Positions 1 through 9,983 of a DNA stretch of 64,000 bases are shown in pieces. Location of the stretch: contig KK106986.1 of the NCBI GenBank assembly GCA_000611775.1, positions 1,364,001-1,428,000 of the forward strand, read 5' to 3'. The notes under the pieces were generated by a model. That model saw only the letters and a program-made list of their open reading frames with translations, had not been told where the DNA came from and did no database searches. This stretch comes from Umbilicaria muhlenbergii. Lineage: Eukaryota; Ascomycota; Lecanoromycetes; Umbilicariales; Umbilicariaceae. How positions within the stretch are numbered: the first letter of the stretch is position 1; every line of letters starts with the position of its first letter. A program made the translations under genes and the position numbers.

Positions 1-1188
1 AAGCATGGCATCGATCTGACGCTCTGTGGCTGACTCTCCAGTTTCATCCTGCCATTCATCAGAGTCCACATCATCGTCATCGCACCCCTTCGGTCCGGGC
101 TGAGTGATTAAGCCTCTCAGGGGCTCGCTATCATCGATATTGGCAATGTAATCGGCGAGCAGTTCCTCCTCGAGCTGTCTTTTCTTTGGGGCGGTACCCC
201 GTTTGCGGCGGTGGCGCGAGTGTCGACTAGCTTTACGCTGGGCGCCACTGACAGCAGTAGCAATCTGGACATGTGATATTGTCGCATGTGGTTCCACTGT
301 GGGGGAGTTCGACTGAGACTCAGACGTTAGGGTCTTGCTTGCCGAGAATGTCATCTTTGAATTAATCGAATTTTCAGGCTTGCGAACTCGGGGAGTGGCG
401 TGGATCACAGATGATTCAGTGGTTTTTGGATTTGTCCATGATGACGAGTTAGACTTGTGTGCAGAAGAAAAGCGTATATCTCCGAGATTCATTGGAGACC
501 TGTTCCTGCCAGCGAAGACAATGACCTCCTCGCTCGAGTCAGAAGCGGTAAGAGAGAGAGAGCGTCTCAATTTGGGCGCGGGTAAGCCGGTCGCGATGGG
601 CTCGCGCGATCCCTCCGTGTCTATGATGAAAAGGTTCCCGTTATTTGCGCTGGCAGAGTTTCCCGCTGCTGCTGTACTCCCGTAATCCCAAGGGCTCAAG
701 TTCCTGGCGGCAGATGCATGGGAGCCCTCCGTGTTACTCCAGTCTCCACTCACTTGGGCGTAGATATTCATATCCGCCATTGCCTTCTCCGGAACCTGCT
801 CCTTTACTGTCCCCTGGCCCGGCAAAATACTGTGGTCTTGAATAGGTAGTGGGGGCGCTCGGTTGCTCGTCTCAACGTCGCCACCACTGACGAAGTTAAC
901 TTGAGTATGGCGTAACTTCTGATCAGAGTTCCAAGAATGATGACGTTCTGTATTTCGAGCTTCATCCCTGAGGGAGAACAACGGGCGTAGATTGTCTGCC
1001 AAGTACTCTCAGTGCCTGTTTAACCGAATTGTAGTTGAGCGTGGGGTGATGGCCTGGAAGATCTACAAACCACAATCTTGCCTGTTGTTGCCAGCCGATG
1101 CGACAAACGTGCTGCGCAGACGTCCACCCGGGTGACCAGATCCTCTACCTGACGCCCCTCGAGCACCTCCTCCCTTGCCTCTCGCCAT
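1..1188 (-). CDS. SQS1: SQS1-type G-patch/R3H protein, N-terminal part (runs off left edge)
   Basis: Minus-strand gene cut by the window edge. About 371 residues are visible in two exons, 1188-1071 and 995-1. The intron 1070-996 has donor GTTTGT and acceptor TTGGCAG, and its phase fits (118 coding bases, then one base plus AC). The chosen start gives MARGKGGGARG, a Gly/Arg-rich tail. Next come FSLRDEARNTE and QKLRHTQVNFVSGG (residues about 45-80), then LFIIDTEGSRE, SSEEVIVFAGR (about 192-202), a basic stretch, ELLADYIANI (about 317) and an acidic run near 340. This order recalls fungal Sqs1/Pfa1 proteins, which activate the DEAH helicase Prp43 in splicing and ribosome biogenesis through C-terminal R3H and G-patch domains. 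Those domains would lie beyond the edge, so the name rests on remembered N-terminal motifs. An in-frame ATG further upstream (1251) is possible. It is divergent from ATG4. Confidence 0.72.
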
Positions 1189-2002
1189 CTGCTGAGCTTC
1201 GGGCACACACGCAGCCTCCAAAGTGATCCCGATCTTGCGCGGAGACTTCAAAATGGAAAGAAGAGAACAAGGTATGAAATATCAAATGGTGAATGGTTGC
1301 TCTTCCTGTAACTTTAGAGAACCATACCGGAGCTCTGTTACGATTTCGTGGCGCCAGTGGTTGAGGTAAGGTAAAAAAGTAATAAGTACCCTCACCTCCA
1401 GGTATGATATAGTGGGGTGCCGTACTCCTGTAATCGACAAAGTACCCAGGCACTCCAGGGAGTAGTACCCACACTGCACCTTGAGCATCAGTCATGCCTG
1501 ACTGTACTCCGAGTAACTAATTAGAACTAGGCACCAGTTCAGCTATTCTCCGATACGCTTATCGCTACGGGATCGCTGGAGTCATAAGATCGAAAGCAGT
1601 CACCGGGAAAGGTAGACGCTTGAAAATCACTTCATCTGGCTACGTACAATACACGCATCTACACACTTTCATCGATAGCTGGAGAGCCCCCGCTGCCTGA
1701 CAGTTTCTTGACTCGAGCCGTGGAAGATGATGTAGCGGGATCTCACTGTACATTGCTGCATCGTCCTGCTCGCATGCCTATGCCCCTCAGCCCTTGCGCC
1801 AGCGCTCGCTCATGTACGAATACTCATTACTTCACTCATCAAAAACCATCTCTTACGCTCAACGCCCTCACCATTTCCCCGGCGCCGTTATAATTCTCAT
1901 CCGCCAAGTCTGCAATCCAAGCGTCCATCTAGGCCTCGAGAACCCAAATGCGACACCCCTCCTACAGTCCTACGCTAGACATAGGCCTCTAATTCGTCCG
2001 CC
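1189..2002. promoter_or_regulatory. Divergent intergenic region SQS1 / ATG4
   Basis: This 814-base spacer separates two divergent starts and must hold both promoters and 5' leaders. Open frames exist on both strands (for example 1145-1495 minus and 1794-2201 plus), but none resembles a protein family and they overlap the flanking genes in other frames. I see no convincing TATA box. Pyrimidine-rich stretches upstream of 2003 fit a fungal leader. Confidence 0.5.
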
Positions 2003-3517
2003 ATGGCGAACGTGGATTTGGGCCGCTACAAGAGGATTGTCCAGTACTTCTGGGACCCCGAGCCAAAGAACGATAATAGCTCGAAACTTCCGATCTGGTG
2101 CCTGGGGAAGAAATATGCTTCAAGTTCCACAACCGACCCAGACTGCCCACCGTCCCACCGGGGCTTACAAGAAGGCCATGTTTCGCATCAAGGCCTTGTG
2201 AAGCCATCCGCGGAGGATCCTGGAGACAGAGACGCCGAGAACACTGAAGGTGAAACGAGAGGCGTGCATCCCGGCAGAGGCGCAGGGTCGGAGGATGAAG
2301 GTGGTTGGCCTTCCACATTCTTGGATGACTTCGAGTCTCGGATCTGGTTCACGTACCGCTCGAACTTTCCATCAATCAAGAAATCACCTGATCCTAATGC
2401 TTCCTCGGCCATGAGTCTTTCGGTACGGATACGAAGTCAACTTGTTGATCAAGGGGGGTTCACGTCTGATACGGGATGGGGGTGCATGATACGGTCAGGG
2501 CAATGCCTTTTAGCAAATGCGCTCTTGATGCTACGACTAGGAAGAGGCATGATTCGTACGTCAAAGCGTTTTGGGACGTCACAGCTGACAGAGTGTCAGA
2601 TTGGCGGCGGGGAACAAAGCAACCCGAGGAGTTGCAGCTACTCTCGCTATTCGCCGACGATCCTGATGCACCGTTCTCGATACACCGATTCGTGCAACAC
2701 GGTGCTAGCGCCTGTGGTAAACACCCTGGTGAATGGTTTGGGCCTTCTGCAACCGCAAGATGCATCCAGTAAGTTCTCGTATCTCGGGCGTTCGCTCCTA
2801 TGCTGATCGATATTAGGGCTCTCTCAGAAGAGCATGCAACCACAGGGCTGAGAGTCTACATGACCGGCGACGGCTCTGATGTTTATGAGGATGCTTTCTT
2901 CAAAATTGCAAAAGCAGAAAATGGGAGCTTCAGCCCAACGCTCGTCTTAGTTGGTATACGATTAGGGATTGACAGGGTTACGCCAGTATATTGGGAAGCC
3001 CTCAAAGCATCTCTTCGGTTGTCACAGTCCGTCGGTATTGCAGGGTCGGTTTAGTTTCTATCGAGATCCTCAATATGTTACGCTAACATCTTGAATTAGT
3101 GGACGTCCATCGTCGTCTCATTATTTCGTAGGGGTGCAAGGGGATTACTTCTTTTACCTAGACCCTCACCAGACTCGTTCTGCCTTGCCACTGCACAGGA
3201 ATGTTGCTCACTACACAGCCGAGGATGTAGAATCTTGCCATAGCAGGAGGCTCAGGAGGCTTCATATTAAAGACATGGACCCTAGTATGCTCATTGCGTT
3301 CTTGGTCCGTGACGAAGCGGACTGGAGGAATTGGAGAGATGCTGTCAGCCATGTGCAAGGGAAGGCTGTTGTGCACGTCGCGGATCGGGATTCTGCTTTG
3401 CACGGCCATGGTGCTGGGAGGGAGAGTGCGGTAGATGACGTTGAGACCTTCGACGACGAGGACAGTGGTGATGAAGCCGATGGTGAGATCGTGGCGCATC
3501 CCTCGCCCTCGACCTAG
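2003..3517 (+). CDS. ATG4: Cysteine protease Atg4 (autophagin)
   Basis: Atg4 cleaves the C-terminus of Atg8 to expose its glycine and later removes lipidated Atg8 from membranes, in the cytosol. Four exons give 452 residues: 2003-2546, 2600-2768, 2817-3044 and 3100-3517. The start gives [20 protein letters not shown], the usual family N-terminus. The catalytic Cys is C161 in [14 protein letters not shown], and the Asp/His pair is D335 and H337 in [19 protein letters not shown]-like (here [11 protein letters not shown]), [28 protein letters not shown] and [12 protein letters not shown] are further family blocks. The first intron is unusual: the family sequence LGRDWRRG is restored only by a GC donor at 2547 (GCATGA), whereas the GT donor at 2556 would insert three residues. 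The third intron uses donor GTCGGT. The C-terminus is an acidic low-complexity tail. It converges with H2B. Confidence 0.96.
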
Positions 3518-4104
3518 CGGAGCGCAATTGGCTTGTCACGAGCCGTAAAGAATTTTTGGTGACGCGTGGCAAGGCGTCTGGCTATCGATGCATGGGACTT
3601 TAGTCAAACTTGCGTGTATCCCGTATCAGCATGAGCGTTTCCGGAGTCTTGCTATCATATTCATGTGCCGGTGCAAGTTGGCTAGTAAAGAGTTGGAGTT
3701 TACGATTACTAACCACTGTACGTTCGCGGCTGCGGAAATCATCACATCAGTAAAGCTCCTACCGCCGACCTTTCCGATAAGCTGAATGTCGTATCCAGGT
3801 CAAACAGTCGGTTAGACCGCACATACAGGGCAAGCCACAGTCACTCAATGCTCAACGAAGTTGAAATGATTGGTCCCACTGAAACTGCTTCCTTGGGGTA
3901 TTGCGATATTGTACAGCCATGTTTCCCCATGATAACAACCGTGTAGACATCTGGCCCGAAGAAGCAAGCCAACCCGTAACGCATTAGAAAGACCCGAAGA
4001 ACACCCTGAAAAGCCCCCGCATCCCCGCTCAGCCCCTAGAGTTCATGAGGCCATCATGACCAAGGTGCAGATCGAAAGGCAACGATATGACAAGGAGAAC
4101 AAGC
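3518..4104. other. Convergent intergenic region ATG4 / H2B
   Basis: This 587-base spacer lies between the stop codons of two converging genes, so it should contain two 3' untranslated regions and polyadenylation sites. I see no open frame with family resemblance and no RNA gene. Confidence 0.5.
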
Positions 4105-4776
4105 CTATTTGGTGGACGAAGAGTATTTGGTAACTGCCTTCGTGCCTTCTGACACAGCGTGCTTGGCAAGTTCACCGGGTAGAATGAGCCGGACTCTGCA
4201 TGTTTTGTTAGTAGACGTGGGATTTGAAGGCTTCCGGTACAACGTACGAGGTCTGGATCTCTCGGGACGAGATGGTGGATTTCTTGTTGTAAGCGGCGAG
4301 CTTGGATGCCTCAGTTGCAACGCGTTCGAAGATATCTGTTATATAATCAGAATCGAAGACGCGATGGCGGTCCCAGGTAGGCTTACCGTTGACGAAGGAG
4401 TTCAGGATGGACATGGCACGGTTGGAGATACCAGTGTCAGGGTGGACCTGCTTGAGGACTGCAAACGGTACGTCAGAAATGTTTCGATCATGAGACACGA
4501 CGTAAATGAACAGGTAATCCCAATGCCGTAGTCACGTTAGAGCTTAAAGATGCGATGTCCCGGAGATAAGATACGCGAATGAACGCGAAGAGATATGCGG
4601 ATTGTACCTTTGTAGATGTATGATGAGTAAGTCTCTTTTCTGGTCTTGGTCCGCTTCTTCTTGTCGCCTGATGGCGCCGCCGTCTTCTTTCCGGCCTCCT
4701 TCTTCTCCGCTGGGGCCTTTCCAGCTGGGGCCTTGCCGCCAGTGCTGGGCTTCTTCTCGGCAGCTTTGGGAGGCAT
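4105..4776 (-). CDS. HTB1: Histone H2B
   Basis: Core nucleosome histone of 139 residues. Four exons on the minus strand: 4776-4608, 4458-4387, 4335-4248 and 4195-4105. The phases fit and the introns are 149, 51 and 52 bases. The protein starts [20 protein letters not shown] with a lysine-rich tail. The histone fold contains [38 protein letters not shown] and the [19 protein letters not shown] helix. The C-terminus [10 protein letters not shown] carries K133, equivalent by alignment to the yeast Lys123 ubiquitination site. It is divergent from H2A across a shared promoter, as is usual for fungal H2A/H2B pairs. The long first intron near the 5' end is of similar size to that of the partner H2A gene. 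Confidence 0.98.
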
Positions 4777-5377
4777 TTTAGATTGGAGGAAAGGTGCGAA
4801 AAGTTTCTAATGAGATGAGTCGGAAGTTAGAGGTTGAACGATGAGTTGGAAATGGACGGACGATGTTGCGTGGGAGGGGTCCGGTGCTGGATGGATAGTT
4901 GTAAGAAGGAAGAGAGGTTTCGGCGGCGCGAGCGAACTTATACTCGTTGGCGAGCGTGGTGATTTCTGTCGCCTGCTTTGGCGTCCGATAGCCTTTGCCG
5001 CGTCCTTTCCCCCTCGTTCCGTTAAGCGAGCACAACACTTCCCAAAGCAGAGCTAGTGGGGCTAGTGGTGGTAGCGAGGCGCTAGGTCTTGCGGAGAGGA
5101 GCGGGCGACTGAGGCGACTGACTACTGGACGCAGCACAAGCCTGACTAAGCGAAGCGAAGCGCAGAGGCAGCCCCGATCGCCCACGCAGAATCACCACAG
5201 TCGCGCTGCTGCTACTTAATCCTCAACCGCCCGCCGCCTTCCTTTCTTCCTTTCCTCTTCATCCATCCATCACTCACGACAATCCATCGAGCTACGCCGC
5301 CATATCCCATCCATAATCCGCCGACCATCTCAGCTCCCTCTTTTCGACTTTCACTTTCCATCCAAAATACCATCAAA
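4777..5377. promoter_or_regulatory. Bidirectional H2B/H2A promoter
   Basis: This 601-base segment lies between the divergent H2B and H2A start codons. Shared promoters let cells make the two partners in equal amounts in S phase. The middle part (about 5,040-5,220) is richer in G+C, and pyrimidine-rich leaders run into the H2A start (CCATCAAAATG context). I cannot assign specific factor sites. Confidence 0.7.
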
Positions 5378-6032
<655 letters not shown>

Positions 6033-6607
6033 GTGGGTTTTCAGTTGCTGGCGCGGGTTATCGGGTTTTTGCTTTGCGCGTTAATGGGGTCTCGGTTGGG
6101 AACCGGGTTTACGGCTTTGTGTTTGCTCTAGGGATGTACATTATGTCCATGGCGGTGGCCTGATTCTGAATATCCACGGAATCTGGTCAGTGGCATCAAT
6201 TCAAACTTCATACTTTATTGGAACTTCCACTGGCCTAATTGCACGCGGAATCCGAGTTGAGTTGACCAAAGTGTAGTGATACTAACGTCCTAAGCTAAAT
6301 AGATGACTTGCACGGCTTCACATCTCCTATAATCTTAATGACCAGCAAAGGGCAGCAATATCAACCCAGTTCATGGCAAAGCAGAGTTATGCAGCCGATT
6401 CGACACCCAGGTCTCAGTAAACGGTATGCATTAATATGAATTCTCATGCCCGAATCGTCCTTGTAGGTGAAAAGCCATCGGGTAGCAGAGTATGCCCTCG
6501 AGACCCTCTCCAGGCAGGAAGCTCTAGAAATCGACAAATAGTTCATAATACTCCTTATATACATGTGACAATCGAATCTGCCTAAGGGGTTTTGCGGACG
6601 TCTTCGT
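6033..6607. other. Convergent intergenic region H2A / NDUFB9
   Basis: This 575-base spacer lies between converging genes and is expected to hold two 3' untranslated regions. Small frames here (for example 6361-6564 minus) resemble nothing I know. Confidence 0.5.
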
Positions 6608-7132
6608 TTACAACACCATGTGGGGTGGAGCTACATATTGTAAGCTGTTGTCGATGATACGACCGGGAGTGGAGTACACACGGTCTAGAATAGGTGCAGG
6701 AATGTTCCTCTCGAATTTTGAACCTGGAAGAGAGGTCAGGTTGCAATCGGGAGCGGCTTGGACTTAGACTACGTACCTCCAGGAGCAGTTGGAGGACGGT
6801 ACGGGTCGGGATGTTTCCACTTTTCCAGCAAAGCCTCAGCTTCCTTAAACAGTATCTGCAAGCTGTCAGCGGTGCGGGTGATTGAACATAATAGTAAGAT
6901 GAGGTGTGCTCGTACTCTCTGCTGTCGAGGTTCTCGAACGTCTTTGTTGGCTTCGAATAGAGATCGAATATACAACGCTTGCCCGCGCCATATGTAGCGA
7001 TGAACAGCCCAGTCCAAAGATAGCTTCAGGCATCGTCGATAAAGAGAGCTATATTGCAAGTCAGCAAGCACGGAGTTCATGGGTCGGTCTCCGATCAGGT
7101 CGTGCATACGAAACGGCTTGCTTGCTCGCCAT
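6608..7132 (-). CDS. NDUFB9: NADH:ubiquinone oxidoreductase subunit B22/NDUFB9 (LYR protein)
   Basis: Accessory subunit of the membrane arm of mitochondrial complex I. It belongs to the LYR family, whose members generally bind acyl-carrier protein. Four minus-strand exons give 116 residues: 7132-7110, 7048-6916, 6855-6777 and 6723-6608, all in phase. The tiny first exon encodes MASKQAVS, and the join creates SSLYRRCLKLSLDW with the LYR triplet at residues 10-12. Further family blocks are RYIWRGQALYIRSLFEANKD, EALLEKWKHPDPYRPPTAPG and GSKFERNIP. The second intron (6915-6856) is 60 bases long with no stop in frame, so an unspliced message would read through with 20 extra residues. No cleavable presequence is evident, as is usual for this subunit. 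It is divergent from KGD2. Confidence 0.93.
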
Positions 7133-7485
7133 GATAGAGGGTGGACCACGTTAGAGGCAGTCGAGACGTTCTGCGCGAACGCAGCGTAAGATGCGAGAGA
7201 AAAGTAGTCTTCAGTACCTCCTAGCTCTACGAAGCCGAAGATGAAGTCAATCGCGGGCTAGATGCCCACTTTAGATTAGAGGGAGAATGCTATGGAGGTG
7301 TGATCGACGGCTGACCGGACCAAGCTGCAAGCTCGGCTGCCGCCAGATGTCATTTCGTACCCTTACACAACAATGAGCAATTGCCTACTTCCTGCCTTTG
7401 CCATTACTCTCTGATTATCGTCTCCCTTATCCCTTGTACGTTCTACGCCAGAGCGGTGGACTTGTAAGCCCTGCCCCCACTCCAT
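7133..7485. promoter_or_regulatory. Bidirectional promoter NDUFB9 / KGD2
   Basis: This 353-base segment lies between two divergent genes for mitochondrial energy metabolism, so a shared promoter is plausible. An open frame from 7398 enters the KGD2 first exon in a different frame and looks like a shadow. Confidence 0.55.
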
Positions 7486-9529
7486 ATGGCGGCTCGACAA
7501 TGCCTACGGGCTGCCATGTCCTCCTGTCCTCCCGTACGAGTAAGCTCCTTGCTGCGGTCTGGAGTGTATGGACTCCCTTCGAGCTATCGGACTATCTCCT
7601 ACGGCATGCGAAGACTGTCTAGCCAGCATGGACTTGGATCCTCCACACTGCTACCTGTGGCAGCGAGGTATGTACTGTGGTAACATCAAAATCAATCTCT
7701 GCCGTACAGGACTGACCGCTGTATAGGTCAAAGCTTGACACGACACGTCAAGCATTAGTTCCAATGTCTCATCGGCGCTTTTACGGTTCGGCGTCCCGTG
7801 TCATGATCTGACCAAAGAACTAATAAGTGCCTCTAGCGGACAAGATTGTAAAGGTCCCTGAAATGGCCGAATCAATATCCGAGGGCACACTCAAGCAGTG
7901 GTCAAAACGTATGCTACAAAGCCTTACCATATACCTTGGAGCTCCGGAGGAGCTTGAGACCGCAAAGCTGACCAGCAGCACAGAAATTGGTGACTACGTG
8001 GAACAGGATGAGGAAATTGCGACAATCGAAACGGACAAGGTATAATCTCGAAGAAACTAGGCTGCTTGGCTCTGTATTGCTTACGCTCTCCACGCGCAGA
8101 TCGATGTGGCTGTCAACGCCCCCGAAGCAGGAACCATCAAGGAGTTCTTGGCCAATGAAGAAGACACGGTTACTGTCGGGCAAGATCTTGTGAAATTGGA
8201 GCTTGGCGGGGCACCACAATCCGGCGAAAAAGAGCGAGGAAACCAGGAACCCAAGGCCCCCGCTTCTGATGACCAGTCCACTTCTTCGGATCCGGAACCG
8301 TCCAAAGATGATTCTAAGTCTAAGCAAGACACCTCAGCGCCTCCTCCGCCACCTCAAGAAAAGAAGCCAGAGCCACCGAAGCAAGAGAGTAAACCGGAGC
8401 CTTCCAGGAAAGAGCCACCTCGCCAAGATCCTCCGCCGTCCAAACCCTCCGAATCAAAGAAACCCGAACCCAAGGGATCTTCCAGCCAAGCACCCTACGG
8501 TAGTAGGGAGGAGAGACGAGTATGGTAACTCCCATTTACACAAAGAGAATACGGCTGTTGATGCGCGGTACAGGTCAAAATGAACCGCATGCGCCTGCGG
8601 ATCGCCGAGCGTCTTAAACAATCCCAGAATACTGCGGCCTCGCTTACAACGTTCAACGAAGTCGACATGTCATCGGTAATGGAGTTCCGGAAGCTTTACA
8701 AAGACGAAATCCTGAAAAAGACTGGCGTCAAGTTAGGCTTCATGAGTGCATTCGCGCGTGCCTGCATCCTGGCCATGAAGGATATCCCAGCCGTCAACGC
8801 TTCGATTGAAGGCCCGGGTGGCGGTGACACTATCGTCTATCGAGATTACGTTGACATCAGCGTGGCTGTAGCCACAGAGAAAGGCCTTGTTACACCCGTA
8901 GTCCGTAACACAGAGTCGTTAGATTTGGTCGGCATCGAGTCCGCCATTGCAGATCTGGGAAAGAAGGTATCTTGCCTCTCCAAAACTACTAGATCCCGAG
9001 TTCCTAATCTATCTCGCAGGCTCGTGACAACAAACTAACGATTGAAGATATGGCCGGCGGAACTTTCACCATAAGCAACGTGAGGGGTTGTCTATTCGGA
9101 GAAATAGCCGCTTGAAAGCTAACACATTTTCTTCAGGGTGGGGTTTTTGGATCTTTGATGGGCACGCCGATCATCAATCTTCCGCAAACCGGTACGATTT
9201 TCAGCTTCTTATGTAGAAGTTAGTAGCTAATAGTTGTGAAAGCTGTCCTCGGATTACATGCTATCAAGGAAAAGCCTGTGGCTATTAATGGGAAGGTGGA
9301 GATTCGGCCGGTGAGTGTACCAAGCAAGTTTTGTTACAGAGGCTAAAATCTGCTCTAGATGATGTACCTTGCACTCACCTACGACCATCGTCTTCTTGAT
9401 GGCAGAGAAGCAGTGACGTTCCTTGTCAAGGTAAGTACAGCTACTTTAGAGAGATGCGTTGATTGACTGACCGTACCTGTGCAGGTCAAGGAATATATTG
9501 AAGATCCTCGGAAAATGCTGTTGGGATAG
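7486..9529 (+). CDS. KGD2: Dihydrolipoyllysine succinyltransferase, E2 of 2-oxoglutarate dehydrogenase
   Basis: Transfers succinyl groups from lipoyl-lysine to CoA in the mitochondrial matrix and forms the core of the 2-oxoglutarate dehydrogenase complex. Eleven exons give 493 residues: 7486-7667, 7727-7785, 7837-7908, 7984-8039, 8100-8519, 8574-8966, 9020-9079, 9137-9191, 9243-9310, 9359-9430 and 9485-9529, all in phase. Residues 1-80 are a basic, Ser/Arg-rich presequence ending RRFY. The lipoyl domain starts [20 protein letters not shown], with the lipoylated lysine at K123 in IETDKIDVAV. A Pro/Lys/Ser linker follows (about 160-260), and there is no E1/E3-binding domain, as in other eukaryotic E2o. 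The catalytic domain starts [20 protein letters not shown] and ends with [12 protein letters not shown] (H465, D469). The second intron donor is GTTCGG (7786), chosen because it gives RRFYADK. A GTGTCA donor at 7798 also keeps frame. Confidence 0.96.
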
Positions 9530-9983
9530 TCAGGCTTCCTGTGATCCTCAAAGTTGTACAGTTCAGTCGCGTTGCCCGTTAGCCTGTACAATAATAACAT
9601 GTACATAATGAGAATTCTTCAGTCATTGCAGTATAATTGTCACAGCTTATCTTTTACTCAGGATTATACTTAGTTTCTTGATACATGTAACAAGCATAGA
9701 GGTTACCTTAAGCACCAAGGTGAGAGAGCAGCCTCAGCATTTTTAACTTGCCTTAGTCACTCAGACCTCCCTGCTTCAGCTAGAACTAACTGAGCCTTAA
9801 TGCCCTTTGAGATTAACTACAAATGCTGATTATATGCATTTTTCAAAGAGGGTCTGAGGGTGTAATCTTAAAAACAAGTCAGAAAACACTTTATGTTATG
9901 ATAATTATATTTAATTAAAAACACTTCATGTTGAATACTTTACCTGTTTATTACTTTTTTTTTATTTTATTTCTTCATTAAGT
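9530..9983. other. Boundary between gene-rich and AT-rich repeat compartment
   Basis: Composition changes from balanced to AT-rich between about 9,600 and 9,900. The first part should be the KGD2 3' untranslated region. The rest, up to the first LTR, has no gene and no family resemblance I can name. It contains a T-run near 9,955-9,968. Confidence 0.6.

Noticed and set aside
335-845. Plus-strand open frames at the left end.
   Set aside because: They are shadows of the minus-strand SQS1-type exon, which has continuous coding and family motifs.
1145-1495. 116-residue minus-strand frame upstream of SQS1 start.
   Set aside because: It overlaps the SQS1 first exon in another frame, has no family resemblance and lies in a divergent promoter.
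4109-4531. 140-residue plus-strand frame across H2B.
   Set aside because: Antisense shadow of the H2B exons and introns.
7798-7836. Alternative KGD2 second intron starting at GTGTCA.
   Set aside because: It would be only 39 bases and would insert GSASP before the lipoyl domain. The donor at 7786 gives the family sequence RRFYADK.
7914-8332. Two minus-strand frames across KGD2.
   Set aside because: Shadows of the lipoyl domain and the low-complexity linker.
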